A stretch of DNA of 64,000 nucleotides from Tateyamaria omphalii (GCF_019802125.1 NZ_JAHVHT010000004.1:326001-390000); one strand, 5' to 3'. Positions 43,765-56,017 are shown, counted from the first letter of the stretch. The notes: generated from the letters alone by a model not told the origin. Made by a program: numbers and translations.

Positions 43765-44343
43765 ATGCCCGCGAAAAACCAAGCCGCCCTCGATTTCCTG
43801 CTCACCCGCCGGTCCCGCCCCGCCAAGACCCTCCGCGAACCCGTGCCCGACCGCGTCACCCTCGAACACCTCCTGACCGCCGCAGCCCGCACGCCCGATC
43901 ACGGCAAGCTCGAACCATGGCGCTTCATCGTGCTGGGCAAAGCCGCCATGCCGCGCCTTGCGGAAGCCGCAGAAAGTCGGGGCAAGGCATTGGGCCTCGA
44001 CCCCGATCAGATCACCAAGGGGCGGTCCCAGTTTGACCAAGGGCACCTCGCCGTCGCCGTCATCGAAATCACCCGCAATGTGGAAAAAATCCCAACGCTT
44101 GAAATGACTTACTCCGCAGGTGCCGTCTGCCTGTCCTTGCTCAACGCCGCCCTCGCCGCAGGCTGGGGAGCCAATTGGCTGAGCGGCTGGCCCAGCCACG
44201 ACCGGGGCTTCATGACCGAAGCCCTAAACCTCGCCGACAACGAACGCATCGCCGGTTTCATCCACATCGGCACCGAAACCTCCGCCCCGCCGGAACGCCC
44301 CCGCCCGGACGTGCCGGCCATCACCACATGGGTCGACGCATGA
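43765..44343 (+). CDS. nitroreductase family protein (YdjA-like)
   Basis: FMN-dependent oxidoreductase, probably homodimeric. The 192-residue protein begins with FLLTRRSRPAKTLREPVP, contains TAAARTPDHGKLEPWRFIVL (FMN phosphate and ring contacts), and the late GWGANWLSGWPSHD and ERIAGFIHIGT typical of small YdjA-type reductases. The physiological substrate is unknown. The stop overlaps the start of the EI24-domain gene (ATGA). Confidence 0.88.
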   Translation: MPAKNQAALDFLLTRRSRPAKTLREPVPDRVTLEHLLTAAARTPDHGKLEPWRFIVLGKAAMPRLAEAAESRGKALGLDPDQITKGRSQFDQGHLAVAVIEITRNVEKIPTLEMTYSAGAVCLSLLNAALAAGWGANWLSGWPSHDRGFMTEALNLADNERIAGFIHIGTETSAPPERPRPDVPAITTWVDA

Positions 44344-45065
44344 TCCTCACCGCCTTCTTCTCAGCCCTCGGCCAGATCAGCGACCCGCGTTTCCGGCGTG
44401 TCCTGCTCATAGGCATCGCGCTCACCATCGCGCTGCTGGTCGCGGCCACCTCCGGCTTTGTCTGGTTCATCGGCTGGCTCACCGCCGACGGCGTGTCCGT
44501 CCCATGGCTCGGCACCATCACATGGCTCGGCGACATCATCACGTGGAGCTCGTTCTTCCTGTTCCTCGTGCTGTCCATCTTCCTGATGATGCCGGTCGCC
44601 TCGGCCATCACGTCGATGTTCCTCGATGAGGTCGCACAAGCCGTTGAAGACAAACACTATCCTCACCTACCGCCTGCACAGAACGTGCCCATTGGCGACG
44701 CCATCGTGGACACCATCAACTTCCTCGGCGTGCTGATCGGCGCCAATATCCTCGCGCTGATCCTCTACGTGATCTTCGCGCCCGCTGCCCCCTTCATCTT
44801 CTGGGGCCTCAACGGTTTTTTGCTGGGCCGGGAATACTTCACCCTCGCCGCCATGCGTCGGGTCGGACGCGCACGGGCAAAAGAACTACGCCGCGCCCAC
44901 AACGGCACCATCTGGCTCGCCGGTACACTCATGGCGATCCCGCTGTCCGTGCCACTGGTGAACCTGCTGATCCCGATCATCGGGGCGGCGACATTTACCC
45001 ATATATTCCATGGGGTTACAGCGGTTCCAGCGCCCGATCAAAGAAGTTCATATCGTCCAGACTGA
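44340..45065 (+). CDS. EI24 domain (CysZ-like) membrane protein
   Basis: A 241-residue inner-membrane protein with four to five hydrophobic segments, matching the EI24/CysZ fold: FFSALGQISDPRFRRVLL at the start, the PVASAITSMFLDEVAQAVE loop, and FWGLNGFLLGREYFTLAAMR near the end. CysZ imports sulfate, but many homologues are uncharacterised. It is coupled to the nitroreductase by ATGA. Its last 50 bases overlap the convergent DUF1467 gene; the final 20 or so residues look less conserved. Confidence 0.85.
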   Translation: MILTAFFSALGQISDPRFRRVLLIGIALTIALLVAATSGFVWFIGWLTADGVSVPWLGTITWLGDIITWSSFFLFLVLSIFLMMPVASAITSMFLDEVAQAVEDKHYPHLPPAQNVPIGDAIVDTINFLGVLIGANILALILYVIFAPAAPFIFWGLNGFLLGREYFTLAAMRRVGRARAKELRRAHNGTIWLAGTLMAIPLSVPLVNLLIPIIGAATFTHIFHGVTAVPAPDQRSSYRPD

Positions 45066-45291
45066 TCCACCCGGAAAAGATGATGCCTGCGATGATGACC
45101 CACAGAACCAGCGCAACCCAGGTCACGATCCACGCCTTACGCCGCGTGTGGTGATGCTCGGGCGCGCCTGCGTGGGTGCCCGGCTCAATCTCCCCCAGAT
45201 CACCTTGGGTCTGCACCTTGATGGGCAGAGCGATCAGGAAGCACAGCCACCAGATCACGGCATAAAGAACAAGGGCGGATGTGATGCCCAT
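45016..45291 (-). CDS. DUF1467 family membrane protein
   Basis: A 91-residue protein with two transmembrane helices (ALVLYAVIWWLCFLIALPI and WVALVLWVIIAGIIFSGW) around a His-rich loop (APEHHHTRRKAW). This is the DUF1467 architecture common in alphaproteobacteria. Function is unknown. It overlaps the mce stop by ATGA and overlaps the convergent EI24 gene by 50 bases. Confidence 0.85.
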   Translation of the reverse strand: MGITSALVLYAVIWWLCFLIALPIKVQTQGDLGEIEPGTHAGAPEHHHTRRKAWIVTWVALVLWVIIAGIIFSGWISLDDMNFFDRALEPL

Positions 45292-45695
45292 CAGACCTGC
45301 TCAAGCTCGGTCAGGGTGCCGTTCATGTCCTTGGGATGCAGGAACAGAACGGGTTTGCCATGGGCCCCAATCTTGGGCTCTCCGTCGCCCAAAACGCGCA
45401 GACCGCTGGCCTTCAAATGGTCGCGCGCGGCGAGGATGTCTTCGACCTCATAGCAAACATGGTGAATGCCGCCTGACGGGTTCTTGTCCAGAAAACCCTG
45501 AATGGGGGAGTTGTCGCCCAGGGGGTACAGCAGCTCGATCTTGGTGTTCGGCAGCTCGATGAAAATGACGGTGACGCCGTGGTCCGGTTCGTCCTGCGGC
45601 TCGCCCACATTGGCGCCCAGCGCGCTGCGATATTGCGCGGCGGCAGCCTCCAGGTCGGGGACGGCAATGGCGACATGGTTCAAGCGACCGATCAT
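45291..45695 (-). CDS. mce: methylmalonyl-CoA epimerase
   Basis: VOC-fold enzyme that interconverts (R)- and (S)-methylmalonyl-CoA in propionyl-CoA use. The 134-residue product has LNHVAIAVPDLEAAAAQYRS at the start (His ligand), IELPNTKIELLYPLG (Gln/Glu region), GGIHHVCYEVEDI (His ligand) and LFLHPKDMNGTLTELEQ at the end (Glu ligand), the standard Mce pattern. The mutase genes are not in the window. Confidence 0.93.
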   Translation of the reverse strand: MIGRLNHVAIAVPDLEAAAAQYRSALGANVGEPQDEPDHGVTVIFIELPNTKIELLYPLGDNSPIQGFLDKNPSGGIHHVCYEVEDILAARDHLKASGLRVLGDGEPKIGAHGKPVLFLHPKDMNGTLTELEQV

Positions 45696-45823
45696 GTTCT
45701 GAGGCTCCTCTGGCTCGCATTTGCGCCCTTATCGCCAAGGATGTGGCGAGGTGCAATGTGACGTTAACGCGCTGTTAGGCATGGCGACGTAACGATGAGT
45801 CGCAAGAGATTTTGGAGGATCTG

Positions 45824-46543
45824 ATGGACTCGACGGACCCGTTCAAACCAACCTACCCGGCCCCCACGTCCTTGCGCCCACTGTTGGGCCTGACTGTTCT
45901 GGTGATCGAAGACAGCCGCTACGCCTGCGAGGCGATGCGCCTTTTGTGCCTGCGCAGCGGGGCGCGGATCAGACGCGCCGACACGATGCGCGCCGCGCGG
46001 CGGCACCTGCAGGTCTACCGCCCGTCGGTGGCGATTGTCGATCTGGGCCTGCCAGACGGCAACGGGGCCGACCTGATCCGCGATCTCGCCACTGCGGCAC
46101 AGCGCCCGGACGTCATTCTTGGCATTTCCGGGGATTCTGACAGCGAAATCCGGGCGCTGGACGCAGGCGCTGACGGTTTCATGGAAAAACCCGTCGTGTC
46201 ACTGGCCCACTTCCAGGAATCCATCCTGACGCATTTGCCAGAAGATCGCCGACCAACCGGCCCCCGTGCCCTGCCCGATGGTGAGGTTGAGCCCGACCCC
46301 ATCGCCTATCGCGATGACATGGTGCATGTCGCAGATGTGCTTGAAGATGCGCAGGATACCCGGGCCCTGGACTACGTGGTGCAATTCCTGGGCGGGGTTG
46401 CGCGCAGCGCACAGGACACGGAACTGCTGCAAGCGACAAATGCGCTTGCCGCCAAGCGGGCGCATGGCGACGCAGCGGCATCCGAAACGGCCGTTATCGC
46501 TGGTCTCGTTCAGGAACGCCTGGCGGAAAAGATCGCGATCTAG
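45824..46543 (+). CDS. orphan response regulator (receiver domain plus helical C-terminus)
   Basis: A 239-residue protein. Residues about 22-145 form a CheY-like receiver: VLVIEDSRYA with the acidic pocket, AIVDLGLPDGNG with phospho-acceptor Asp73, and ADGFMEKPV with the conserved Lys-Pro. The remaining 95 residues are Ala-rich and helical with no recognisable DNA-binding or enzymatic output domain. No kinase is near. GGAGG upstream selects the ATG at 45824. It may act by protein-protein contact or in a phosphorelay. Confidence 0.85.
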   Translation: MDSTDPFKPTYPAPTSLRPLLGLTVLVIEDSRYACEAMRLLCLRSGARIRRADTMRAARRHLQVYRPSVAIVDLGLPDGNGADLIRDLATAAQRPDVILGISGDSDSEIRALDAGADGFMEKPVVSLAHFQESILTHLPEDRRPTGPRALPDGEVEPDPIAYRDDMVHVADVLEDAQDTRALDYVVQFLGGVARSAQDTELLQATNALAAKRAHGDAAASETAVIAGLVQERLAEKIAI

Positions 46544-47271
46544 CCTTGCTGCGCGGCCATGGGATCGTCTGCAACACGCACCAGCCGTGTCAGATCGGAC
46601 AACCGCTCGCGTTGTAAACCGTCGGCATCAAAGTTGCTGTCGGACAACCAGACGCCAAAGGCTTCCTTGAGTGCGGGCCATTCCGCGTCAATGGCTGCGA
46701 ACCAGGCAGTGTCGCGATTGCGCCCCTTCACGACGGTTGCCTGCCGGAAGATGCCTTCGTAGCTGAACCCCAAACGCTGCGCCGCTCGGCGCGACCCACG
46801 GTTCAGCGCGTCGCATTTCCACTCAAAGCGGCGATACCCCGCCTCGAACGCCCATGCCATCATGAGGTACAAGGCTTCTGTCGCGGCCCGCGTCTTTTGC
46901 AAGGAAGGGCTGAAATTGATGTGGCCGACTTCAATGCTGCCAGCCTCGGGCGCAATGCGCAGAAAACTCGCCACGCCCTCGTAGCATCCGCTCGCGATGT
47001 TGAAGATCGCATAGAATTGAAGAGCCGGATCCTGCTCCATATCGCGTACCCAACGGTGGTACTGGGATGACGACGAATACGGGCCATAGGGCAGGAACTC
47101 CCACACATTGTCATGCCCGATATAGGCGCGATACAGCAGTGCGGCGTGGACTTCTGCCCGGAGCGGTTCAAGTCGGGCGTGCTTGCCCGTCAGAACACGG
47201 CTGTCATCCGGCGCAGGCGGTGGCGTCCAGTTTGGAACCGGCGCGGCATTCACTGTGTAAATCGCAGTCAT
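46540..47271 (-). CDS. GNAT family N-acetyltransferase
   Basis: A 243-residue acetyltransferase of the RimJ/RimL type. It has LTGKHARLEPLRAEVHAALL at the start of the fold, FLRIAPEAGSIEVGHINFSP in the central strands, and WKCDALNRGSRRAAQRLGFS for acetyl-CoA binding, then YEGIFRQATVVKGRNRDTAW. The substrate may be a ribosomal protein N-terminus or a small molecule. It converges on the response regulator with a CTAG overlap. Confidence 0.88.
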   Translation of the reverse strand: MTAIYTVNAAPVPNWTPPPAPDDSRVLTGKHARLEPLRAEVHAALLYRAYIGHDNVWEFLPYGPYSSSSQYHRWVRDMEQDPALQFYAIFNIASGCYEGVASFLRIAPEAGSIEVGHINFSPSLQKTRAATEALYLMMAWAFEAGYRRFEWKCDALNRGSRRAAQRLGFSYEGIFRQATVVKGRNRDTAWFAAIDAEWPALKEAFGVWLSDSNFDADGLQRERLSDLTRLVRVADDPMAAQQG

Positions 47272-47322
47272 ACCGGGACGTTAGGCAAGGTTCGGCCCAA
47301 GGCCAAGGGGCATTGCGCAGCG

Positions 47323-48495
47323 TCACAAAAGCAAGCCCGGATCATCCCCCATCTCAAGTCCCGGGAACACGGCGCTTTCCAACACACCGCGATCAAGCCC
47401 GGTCAGGCCCCGCATCACCCAGGCAGCATGTGCCCGAACATCACGGGTCGGCATCAGATCCCGATCCAGATAGAGATCACCCTCGCCCAGCCCGGGCCAT
47501 TGTCCGAAAACGCGCCCGCCCTTGATCGCGCCACCAGCAAGGATCATGAGCCCACCCGTGCCATGGTCGGTCCCGCGGGTGCCGTTCTGGCGGGCCGTAC
47601 GGCCGAATTCGGTCATGGCAATGACGGCTGTCTTGCTCCAGGTGTTTCCCCGCATCTTGCCACGGAGCGTGATCAGGGTGTCGGCCAAACGGGCCAGCGC
47701 CGTTTCGATATAGCGTTCCTGGCCTGCATGAGTGTCCCAGCCGTTCAGCGAAAACGCCGCAATGCGCGCATCCTCGGACAGCCGTGCGGCTGCAAATTTG
47801 GCGATTTCCATATGCTCGCCCTTCAACCGCTCATCATCGTTCGCCTCGACCGATGACAGGATCTGCGCTTCGGACAGGGCGGCATGAAACGCCGGATCAC
47901 TTTCGGTCACGAGTTCAAGCAAGCGCACGGCTTGCGGGCTCAGGTCCAACTCCGCCTGCGGTGTCCAATTGGCGACTTCAGCCGCACCTTGCACCAGGCG
48001 CATATCGTTGCGCCCAAGGGCAAAAGCGGTCTGGGATGTGACACCCGGCACAACTTGCAACATCCGGTTCAGCCAGCCATCACGCACCCCGGCCATACTC
48101 TCGGTGCCCGCTTCAAGCAGGTCCTGGCCGTCAAAATGACTGCGCTTGTCGCGGTACGGGGTAGAGACGGCATGTACGAAAGACAGCTGCTCCGCCTCCC
48201 ACATCGGCATAAGGGGCGCCAAGGTGGGATGCAGCGCAAAATAGCCATCCAGATCCAGCGCACCGCCTTCGGGACCGGGCGACATGGTGCCCCTGAGCGC
48301 GCGAAACGCGGGATCGCCATATGGGCGCACGACATCCAGGCCGTCCATTCCACCGCGCAGAATGATCACGACAAAGCGCGTATCCCAAGGTGCAGCCGCG
48401 AAACTCACCGGTGTCAAAAGCGGGCTGGCTGCCAGCGAGCAGCCAATCAGACCGGTCCGAGCCAGAAAATCGCGTCGAGAGACGGAATGGGTCAT
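47323..48495 (-). CDS. DUF1501 domain protein, Tat-exported
   Basis: A 390-residue protein with a twin-arginine signal (SVSRRDFLARTGLIG) then a mature part with RFVVIILRGGMDGLDVVRPY and GRTARQNGTRGTDHGTGGLM, motifs of DUF1501, an alkaline-phosphatase-like fold of unknown role. GTG precedes the chosen ATG by one codon; AGGAG fits the ATG at 48495. It follows a DUF1800 gene by 9 bases; the two families are often adjacent. Confidence 0.9.
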   Translation of the reverse strand: MTHSVSRRDFLARTGLIGCSLAASPLLTPVSFAAAPWDTRFVVIILRGGMDGLDVVRPYGDPAFRALRGTMSPGPEGGALDLDGYFALHPTLAPLMPMWEAEQLSFVHAVSTPYRDKRSHFDGQDLLEAGTESMAGVRDGWLNRMLQVVPGVTSQTAFALGRNDMRLVQGAAEVANWTPQAELDLSPQAVRLLELVTESDPAFHAALSEAQILSSVEANDDERLKGEHMEIAKFAAARLSEDARIAAFSLNGWDTHAGQERYIETALARLADTLITLRGKMRGNTWSKTAVIAMTEFGRTARQNGTRGTDHGTGGLMILAGGAIKGGRVFGQWPGLGEGDLYLDRDLMPTRDVRAHAAWVMRGLTGLDRGVLESAVFPGLEMGDDPGLLL

Positions 48496-48504
48496 CACGT
48501 ACTC

Positions 48505-49896
48505 CTATCTGCGTTGAAATGCCGGCGACATCAGGACAAGTCCGATCGCCTCGGGCCGTGTCTCGGCCGCGGCGGCGGCAAAACGGACCGGTTTCGTTGC
48601 AAACCGGCCAAGGGCATGATCGACGAAGTCCCGCGGGTCCGGCAATGGATCAATCAACCTGCCCGGCGCGCTCATCGCCCAGGACACGCGCAGGGCGATC
48701 CCCTGCGGCGTGATCCACTCCAGATCTTCTTCGGGCCAGCCATCAGGACCATTGGGCGTCTCCCACCGCTGCCCCATATTGAACAGCGGCCGCTGAAACA
48801 GGCCTCGCATGAATTGCTCAGTGCGCCCCTCAAAAGCAGCGGGCGGAACAGCCAGCGCCCGCAGCGCGGACGACATGAAATCGACGGGCGGCTTGACGTT
48901 GGACAGTTCCGCGTCCCAGACCGACGGATGGGTCAACAGCGCCTCGTACACGGGCAAAAGCGCGCCGCGATTTTCGACAAACGCGCGCTCGATGGTATCG
49001 ATCAGGTCCGGATCGGGCCGATCGCTTCCGAAATGAATGGCGAGCTTGGTCGCAATATGCCGTGCGGTGGCGGGGTGGTGTGCAAGATCCTCAAGCGCTG
49101 TACGCACCGTTTTGAGGTTCGCCGCCTCGCTATAGGTGACGCCCAGAACAGTTTCCGACCCCGGTTCGGCCAGGTTTTTCTGGAATTTCATCCCATTCCG
49201 CTCGTCGAATGTCAGCCCGGTCAGCAGTTCCGCCAGTTCAGTCACATCGGTCTGCGTATACGGGCCATCGACACCAAGCGTGTGCAGTTCAAGCACTTCG
49301 CGCGCGAGGTTTTCATTCAGTCCGATCTTGCGATTGTTGCCCGCACGTTCGGCCCGAACACTGTTCGGCCCGGTCGACAATCGCTGATCAAGATAATCGA
49401 CCATCAGCGGATGCGTCACTGCTTCGACCAGAAGTTCATCGAACGAACCGGTGATGAAGGGGCGGATAGCCTCTTCAATATAGGGTGAGGTACCACGGCG
49501 CACCACGCCCCGCTTGCCGACAGCGGTGAAGTGATCCGCCCAAAAGGACACAATGCGCTCGCGAAAGGCGGTTTCGGTATGCGCCCGGCGCAACATCGTC
49601 TTGCCCACCCACACGGCCATGTCGACGCGCGCTTCCTTGTTGATTTCGTTGCGCCGCTTTCGCGCAGCCGCCGCCAGTGATGTACCGCGATTTTTCTTGC
49701 GAATGTCGCGCTGCTCCCTGATCTCGACCATGCGGGCGCGGAAGGCGGTGAAATCCTGAATGGGATAGGTTTCAGCCATCAGGTCAGGGCCGGTGAGCCC
49801 GGACAACATGGTATTGATATCTGTTGGTGCCGCATATTCCGGTGAAAGACCGTAGCCAAACCGGATTTCCGCAAGTTGTGGATCGAAATCACGCAT
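48505..49896 (-). CDS. DUF1800 domain protein
   Basis: A 463-residue protein with DUF1800 features: RFGYGLSPEY at the start, the basic MLRRAHTETAFRERIVSFWA, HFTAVGKRG, LNENLAREVLELHTLGVDGP and YTQTDVTELAELLTGLTF. The role is not known; DUF1800-DUF1501 pairs are predicted to act together in the envelope. I start at ATG 49896, since the 25 residues before it show no conservation-like pattern. Confidence 0.88.
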   Translation of the reverse strand: MRDFDPQLAEIRFGYGLSPEYAAPTDINTMLSGLTGPDLMAETYPIQDFTAFRARMVEIREQRDIRKKNRGTSLAAAARKRRNEINKEARVDMAVWVGKTMLRRAHTETAFRERIVSFWADHFTAVGKRGVVRRGTSPYIEEAIRPFITGSFDELLVEAVTHPLMVDYLDQRLSTGPNSVRAERAGNNRKIGLNENLAREVLELHTLGVDGPYTQTDVTELAELLTGLTFDERNGMKFQKNLAEPGSETVLGVTYSEAANLKTVRTALEDLAHHPATARHIATKLAIHFGSDRPDPDLIDTIERAFVENRGALLPVYEALLTHPSVWDAELSNVKPPVDFMSSALRALAVPPAAFEGRTEQFMRGLFQRPLFNMGQRWETPNGPDGWPEEDLEWITPQGIALRVSWAMSAPGRLIDPLPDPRDFVDHALGRFATKPVRFAAAAAETRPEAIGLVLMSPAFQRR

Positions 49897-49990
49897 GAAA
49901 GTCACCCGGTGTAGAGCGCTGCCGATGCAAACATAGCATTGCCAGCACCGATTTACACCGGTGACAGTCATGGTTTGTGCGTTTCTTCGC

Positions 49991-51772
49991 CTAGTCCTGA
50001 GGAATGACGCGGAGGCCCAATTCCATCAGCTGATCACTCGTCGGATCACTTGGCGCGTCCATCATCAGGTCTTCGGCCCGCTGGTTCATCGGGAACAGGA
50101 TCACCTCGCGGATATTCTGCTCACCCGCCAGCAGCATCACGATCCGGTCAATGCCCGCAGCACAGCCACCATGGGGCGGCGCGCCGTATTGGAACGCGTT
50201 GACCATACCGCCGAACCGTTTGCGCACTTCCGCCTCGTCATAGCCTGCGATCTCGAAGGCCTTGAACATGATCTCGGGCCGGTGGTTCCGGATGGCGCCC
50301 GACACCAGCTCATAGCCGTTGCACGCCAGGTCATACTGGTAGCCCAGCACGTTGAGCGGATCGCCATCAAGCGCGTCCATCCCGCCTTGGGGCATGGAGA
50401 ACGGGTTGTGTTCAAAGTCGATCTTGCCGGTTTCCTCGTCCGCCTCGTAGATCGGGAAATCCACGATCCACGCAAATGCGAAACGATCCTCGTCGATCAG
50501 GTTCAACTCTTCGCCGATCACGTTGCGCGCACGGCCCGCGATCGCCTCAAATGCCTTGGGCTTGCCGCCAAGGAAGAAGGCCGCGTCGCCAATGCCCAGA
50601 CCCAATTGCTGGCGGATGGCTTCGGTGCGTTCGGGGCCGATGTTCTTGGCCAGCGGGCCAGCCGCTTCCATCCCCTCGCCTTGATCGCGCCAGAAGATGT
50701 AGCCCATCCCTGGCAGCCCTTCCTTCTGCGCATAGGCATTCATGCGGTCGCAGAACTTGCGGCTGCCGCCCGTGGGCGCCGGAATCGCGCGGATTTCGGT
50801 GCCATCCTGTTCCAGCAACTTGGCAAAGATGGCGAAACCGGAACCGCGGAAATGGTCAGACACAACCTGCATCTTGATCGGGTTGCGCAGGTCGGGCTTG
50901 TCGGAGCCATACCAGAGTGCCGCGTCGCGGTAGCTGATCTGCGGCCAGTGATCCGGCGCGTCGACCTTCTTGCCGCCGCCAAACTCTTCGAAGACACCGG
51001 CCAGAACTGGTGCGATCGTGTCGAACACATCCTGCTGCTCGACAAAGCTCATTTCCATGTCGAGTTGGTAGAAGTCCGTCGGCGAGCGGTCGGCGCGCGG
51101 GTCTTCGTCACGGAAACAAGGCGCGATCTGGAAATACTTGTCAAAGCCCGACACCATCAGCAGCTGCTTGAATTGCTGCGGCGCCTGCGGCAGGGCATAG
51201 AACTTGCCCGGGTGCAGGCGTGAGGGCACGAGGAAGTCGCGCGCGCCTTCGGGGCTGGATGCCGTGATGATCGGCGTTTGATACTCGCGGAATTCCTTGT
51301 CCCACATGCGCTTGCGGATCGACGCAACGACGTCGCTGCGCAGCTTCATGTTCTCCTGCATCTTCTCACGGCGCAGGTCGAGATAGCGGTAGGTCAGGCG
51401 CGTTTCTTCGGGATATTCCTGATCGCCAAACACCATCAGCGGCAGCTCCGCCGCGTGGCCCAGCACTTCCATGTCGCGGATATAGACCTCGATCTCGCCC
51501 GTGGGCAGCTTGGGATTGATCAGCGACTCGTCGCGCGCCTTCACATTGCCGTCGATGCGGATGCACCATTCGCTGCGCACCTTCTCGACGTCCGCGAACA
51601 CGGGGCTGTCGGGATCACACAGCACCTGCGTCACGCCGTAGTGGTCGCGCAGGTCGATGAACAGCACGCCGCCATGGTCGCGCACCCGGTGGACCCAGCC
51701 CGACAAACGCACATTATCACCCACATTGGCCGAGGTCAGAGCGGCGCAGGAGTGAGAGCGGTAAGCATGCAT
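49991..51772 (-). CDS. aspS: aspartyl-tRNA synthetase
   Basis: Class II synthetase for tRNA-Asp. The 593-residue product has the OB-fold anticodon domain ([21 protein letters not shown]), motif 2 around [20 protein letters not shown], a GAD insert domain, and motif 3 [14 protein letters not shown] near the end. It has bacterial-type length. Whether it also mischarges tRNA-Asn, as many alphaproteobacterial enzymes do, cannot be read here. AAGGGAC lies upstream of the ATG at 51772. Divergent from pcaC. Confidence 0.97.
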   Translation of the reverse strand: MHAYRSHSCAALTSANVGDNVRLSGWVHRVRDHGGVLFIDLRDHYGVTQVLCDPDSPVFADVEKVRSEWCIRIDGNVKARDESLINPKLPTGEIEVYIRDMEVLGHAAELPLMVFGDQEYPEETRLTYRYLDLRREKMQENMKLRSDVVASIRKRMWDKEFREYQTPIITASSPEGARDFLVPSRLHPGKFYALPQAPQQFKQLLMVSGFDKYFQIAPCFRDEDPRADRSPTDFYQLDMEMSFVEQQDVFDTIAPVLAGVFEEFGGGKKVDAPDHWPQISYRDAALWYGSDKPDLRNPIKMQVVSDHFRGSGFAIFAKLLEQDGTEIRAIPAPTGGSRKFCDRMNAYAQKEGLPGMGYIFWRDQGEGMEAAGPLAKNIGPERTEAIRQQLGLGIGDAAFFLGGKPKAFEAIAGRARNVIGEELNLIDEDRFAFAWIVDFPIYEADEETGKIDFEHNPFSMPQGGMDALDGDPLNVLGYQYDLACNGYELVSGAIRNHRPEIMFKAFEIAGYDEAEVRKRFGGMVNAFQYGAPPHGGCAAGIDRIVMLLAGEQNIREVILFPMNQRAEDLMMDAPSDPTSDQLMELGLRVIPQD

Positions 51773-51890
51773 GGTCGTGTCCCTTCGGGGCTGCGGTTTT
51801 GATCGGCGCAGATACACCGGGCAAGGGGTGGAAAGTCAAGGCGACAACGCCGTTTGGGCCATGCTATCACGGATGAAAAGGGAGGCTGCG

Positions 51891-52274
51891 ATGGACGACA
51901 AATGGGCCAAGGGCATGGGCGTGCGCCGGACCGTGCTGGGAGATGCCCACGTGGACCGGGCAGAAGCGGTGAAAACCGCGTTCGACGCGCCCTTTCAAGA
52001 GCTGATCACCGAAGGGGCCTGGGGCACGGTCTGGGCCAGCGATGCAATTTCCTTGCGCGAACGCTCCATGCTCACCCTCGCCCTGCTGGCCGCCACCGGC
52101 AACTTCGATGAAATCCCGATGCACATCCGCGCCACAGCCCGCACTGGCGCCACGCCAAGCGACGTGGCCGAAGCGCTCCAGCACGTCGCGATCTATGCCG
52201 GTGTCCCACGGGCCAACCGCGCATTGCAGATCGCCAAGGCCACCTATGCCGAGATGGAAGCCGAAAGTGGCTGA
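51891..52274 (+). CDS. pcaC: 4-carboxymuconolactone decarboxylase
   Basis: Converts 4-carboxymuconolactone to beta-ketoadipate enol-lactone in the protocatechuate branch. The 127-residue product shows [60 protein letters not shown] and [15 protein letters not shown], the AhpD-like fold of PcaC. GGGAGG just upstream selects ATG 51891. The pcaH start lies inside its 3' end. Confidence 0.94.
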   Translation: MDDKWAKGMGVRRTVLGDAHVDRAEAVKTAFDAPFQELITEGAWGTVWASDAISLRERSMLTLALLAATGNFDEIPMHIRATARTGATPSDVAEALQHVAIYAGVPRANRALQIAKATYAEMEAESG

Positions 52275-52989
52275 CTTCCTCTACCCAAGGGACCGCAACT
52301 GGCACCCGGCAGCCCATTTCCCCGACTACAAGTCCAGCATTCTCCGATCCCCGCAAAAACCGCTGGTCAAGGCGCCGCCGTCCCCCAGCGAAGACCATGG
52401 CCCCGTCTTCGGTCACGATATGCTCGGCCCTCTCGACAACGACCTGATCCGCAACTTCGCGGCACCCGGCGAAATGGCAATTGGCCCGCGCATGATCGTG
52501 CACGGGCGGGTCCTGGACGAAAACGCCCGCCCCATCCCCGGCGCGCTGATCGAGGTGTGGCAGGCCAACGCAGGCGGGCGTTATCGCCACGCCAAGGAAG
52601 GATACCTTGCCGCCCTCGACCCGAACTTCGGCGGCTGCGGGCGCACGATCACAGATGACGAAGGCACCTACCGCTTCACAACGGTCCAGCCCGGCCCCTA
52701 CCCGTGGCCCAACGGCCCCAACTCTTGGCGCCCCGCCCACATCCACTTCTCGGTCTTCGGCCACAGCTTTGCCCAGCGCCTGATCACCCAGATGTATTTC
52801 GAAGGCGACCCGCTGATCCCCCTCTGCCCCATCGTCCGCGCCATCTCGGACCCCGCCGCCATCGACCAACTGACCGCCCGTCTCGACATGGACGCAACAG
52901 CCCCCATGGACGCGCTCGCCTACCGCTTTGACATCGTCCTGCGCGGGCGCGGATCGACCCCGTTCGAAAACCGGTCGGAGGGGAACTGA
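52267..52989 (+). CDS. pcaH: protocatechuate 3,4-dioxygenase beta subunit
   Basis: Iron(III) intradiol dioxygenase subunit that carries the active site. It opens [19 protein letters not shown] and has [17 protein letters not shown] (first Tyr ligand), [20 protein letters not shown] (second Tyr-less loop with two His ligands) and [10 protein letters not shown]. The frame lacks a near ATG; GTG at 52267, overlapping the pcaC stop with GGAAG upstream, is the best start and gives 240 residues. Confidence 0.95.
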   Translation: MADFLYPRDRNWHPAAHFPDYKSSILRSPQKPLVKAPPSPSEDHGPVFGHDMLGPLDNDLIRNFAAPGEMAIGPRMIVHGRVLDENARPIPGALIEVWQANAGGRYRHAKEGYLAALDPNFGGCGRTITDDEGTYRFTTVQPGPYPWPNGPNSWRPAHIHFSVFGHSFAQRLITQMYFEGDPLIPLCPIVRAISDPAAIDQLTARLDMDATAPMDALAYRFDIVLRGRGSTPFENRSEGN

Positions 52990-53558
52990 TGGCGACCAAA
53001 CGGCTCAAGGAAAGCCCATCGCAGACGGCGGGACCGTACGTCCATATCGGCTGCACCCCCAATTTCGCAGGCATAACAGGCGTTTACGCAAGCGACCCCG
53101 GCGCAACCATGCTGACCGGCGCGACCGAAGGCGAACGGATCACGATCACCGGCACCGTGTTCGACGGCGACGGCGCGCCGCTCACCGATGCGCTGGTCGA
53201 AATCTGGCAAGCCGACGCTGCGGGCCATTTCGGCACGACGAACACCGGCTTCACTGGGTGGGGCCGATGCCCCGCCGATCAAAGCACCGGAGCATGGCGG
53301 CTCGACACGATCCGCCCCGGCGCAACGGGCGATGGCGCGGCACACATAACGTTCTGGATCGTGGCGCGGGGTATCAATGTGGGCCTGCACACCCGCATGT
53401 ACTTCCCTGATGATCCCAAGCTGCCAAGCGACCCGTGGCTGTCACTCGTCGAAGACACAAGACGCGAAACTCTCATCGCAAGCCAAGTCGCAGACGGTCA
53501 CTTCCACTTCGACATCCACCTGCAAGGACCAAACGAAACCGTGTTCTTCGACGCCTGA
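52989..53558 (+). CDS. pcaG: protocatechuate 3,4-dioxygenase alpha subunit
   Basis: Structural partner of PcaH in the intradiol dioxygenase. The 189-residue product begins SPSQTAGPYVHIGCTPNFAG, with ALVEIWQADAAGHFG and FWIVARGINVGLHTRMYFPD, the degenerate active-site half typical of alpha subunits. The ATG shares one base with the pcaH stop. A hairpin follows it. pcaQ, pcaB and pcaD are not beside it. Confidence 0.95.
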   Translation: MATKRLKESPSQTAGPYVHIGCTPNFAGITGVYASDPGATMLTGATEGERITITGTVFDGDGAPLTDALVEIWQADAAGHFGTTNTGFTGWGRCPADQSTGAWRLDTIRPGATGDGAAHITFWIVARGINVGLHTRMYFPDDPKLPSDPWLSLVEDTRRETLIASQVADGHFHFDIHLQGPNETVFFDA

Positions 53559-53565
53559 AAACGCA

Positions 53566-53593
53566 AAACGCGGGCCACAAAGGACCCGCGTTT
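53566..53593. terminator. hairpin between convergent pcaG and katG
   Basis: aaacgcggg (53566-53574) pairs perfectly with cccgcgttt (53585-53593) around a 10-base loop, just after the pcaG stop and before the katG stop. The A/T-ended stem suits termination from both directions. Confidence 0.75.
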
Positions 53594-53611
53594 CACATCA
53601 TTTACAACCGC

Positions 53612-56017
<2,406 letters not shown>

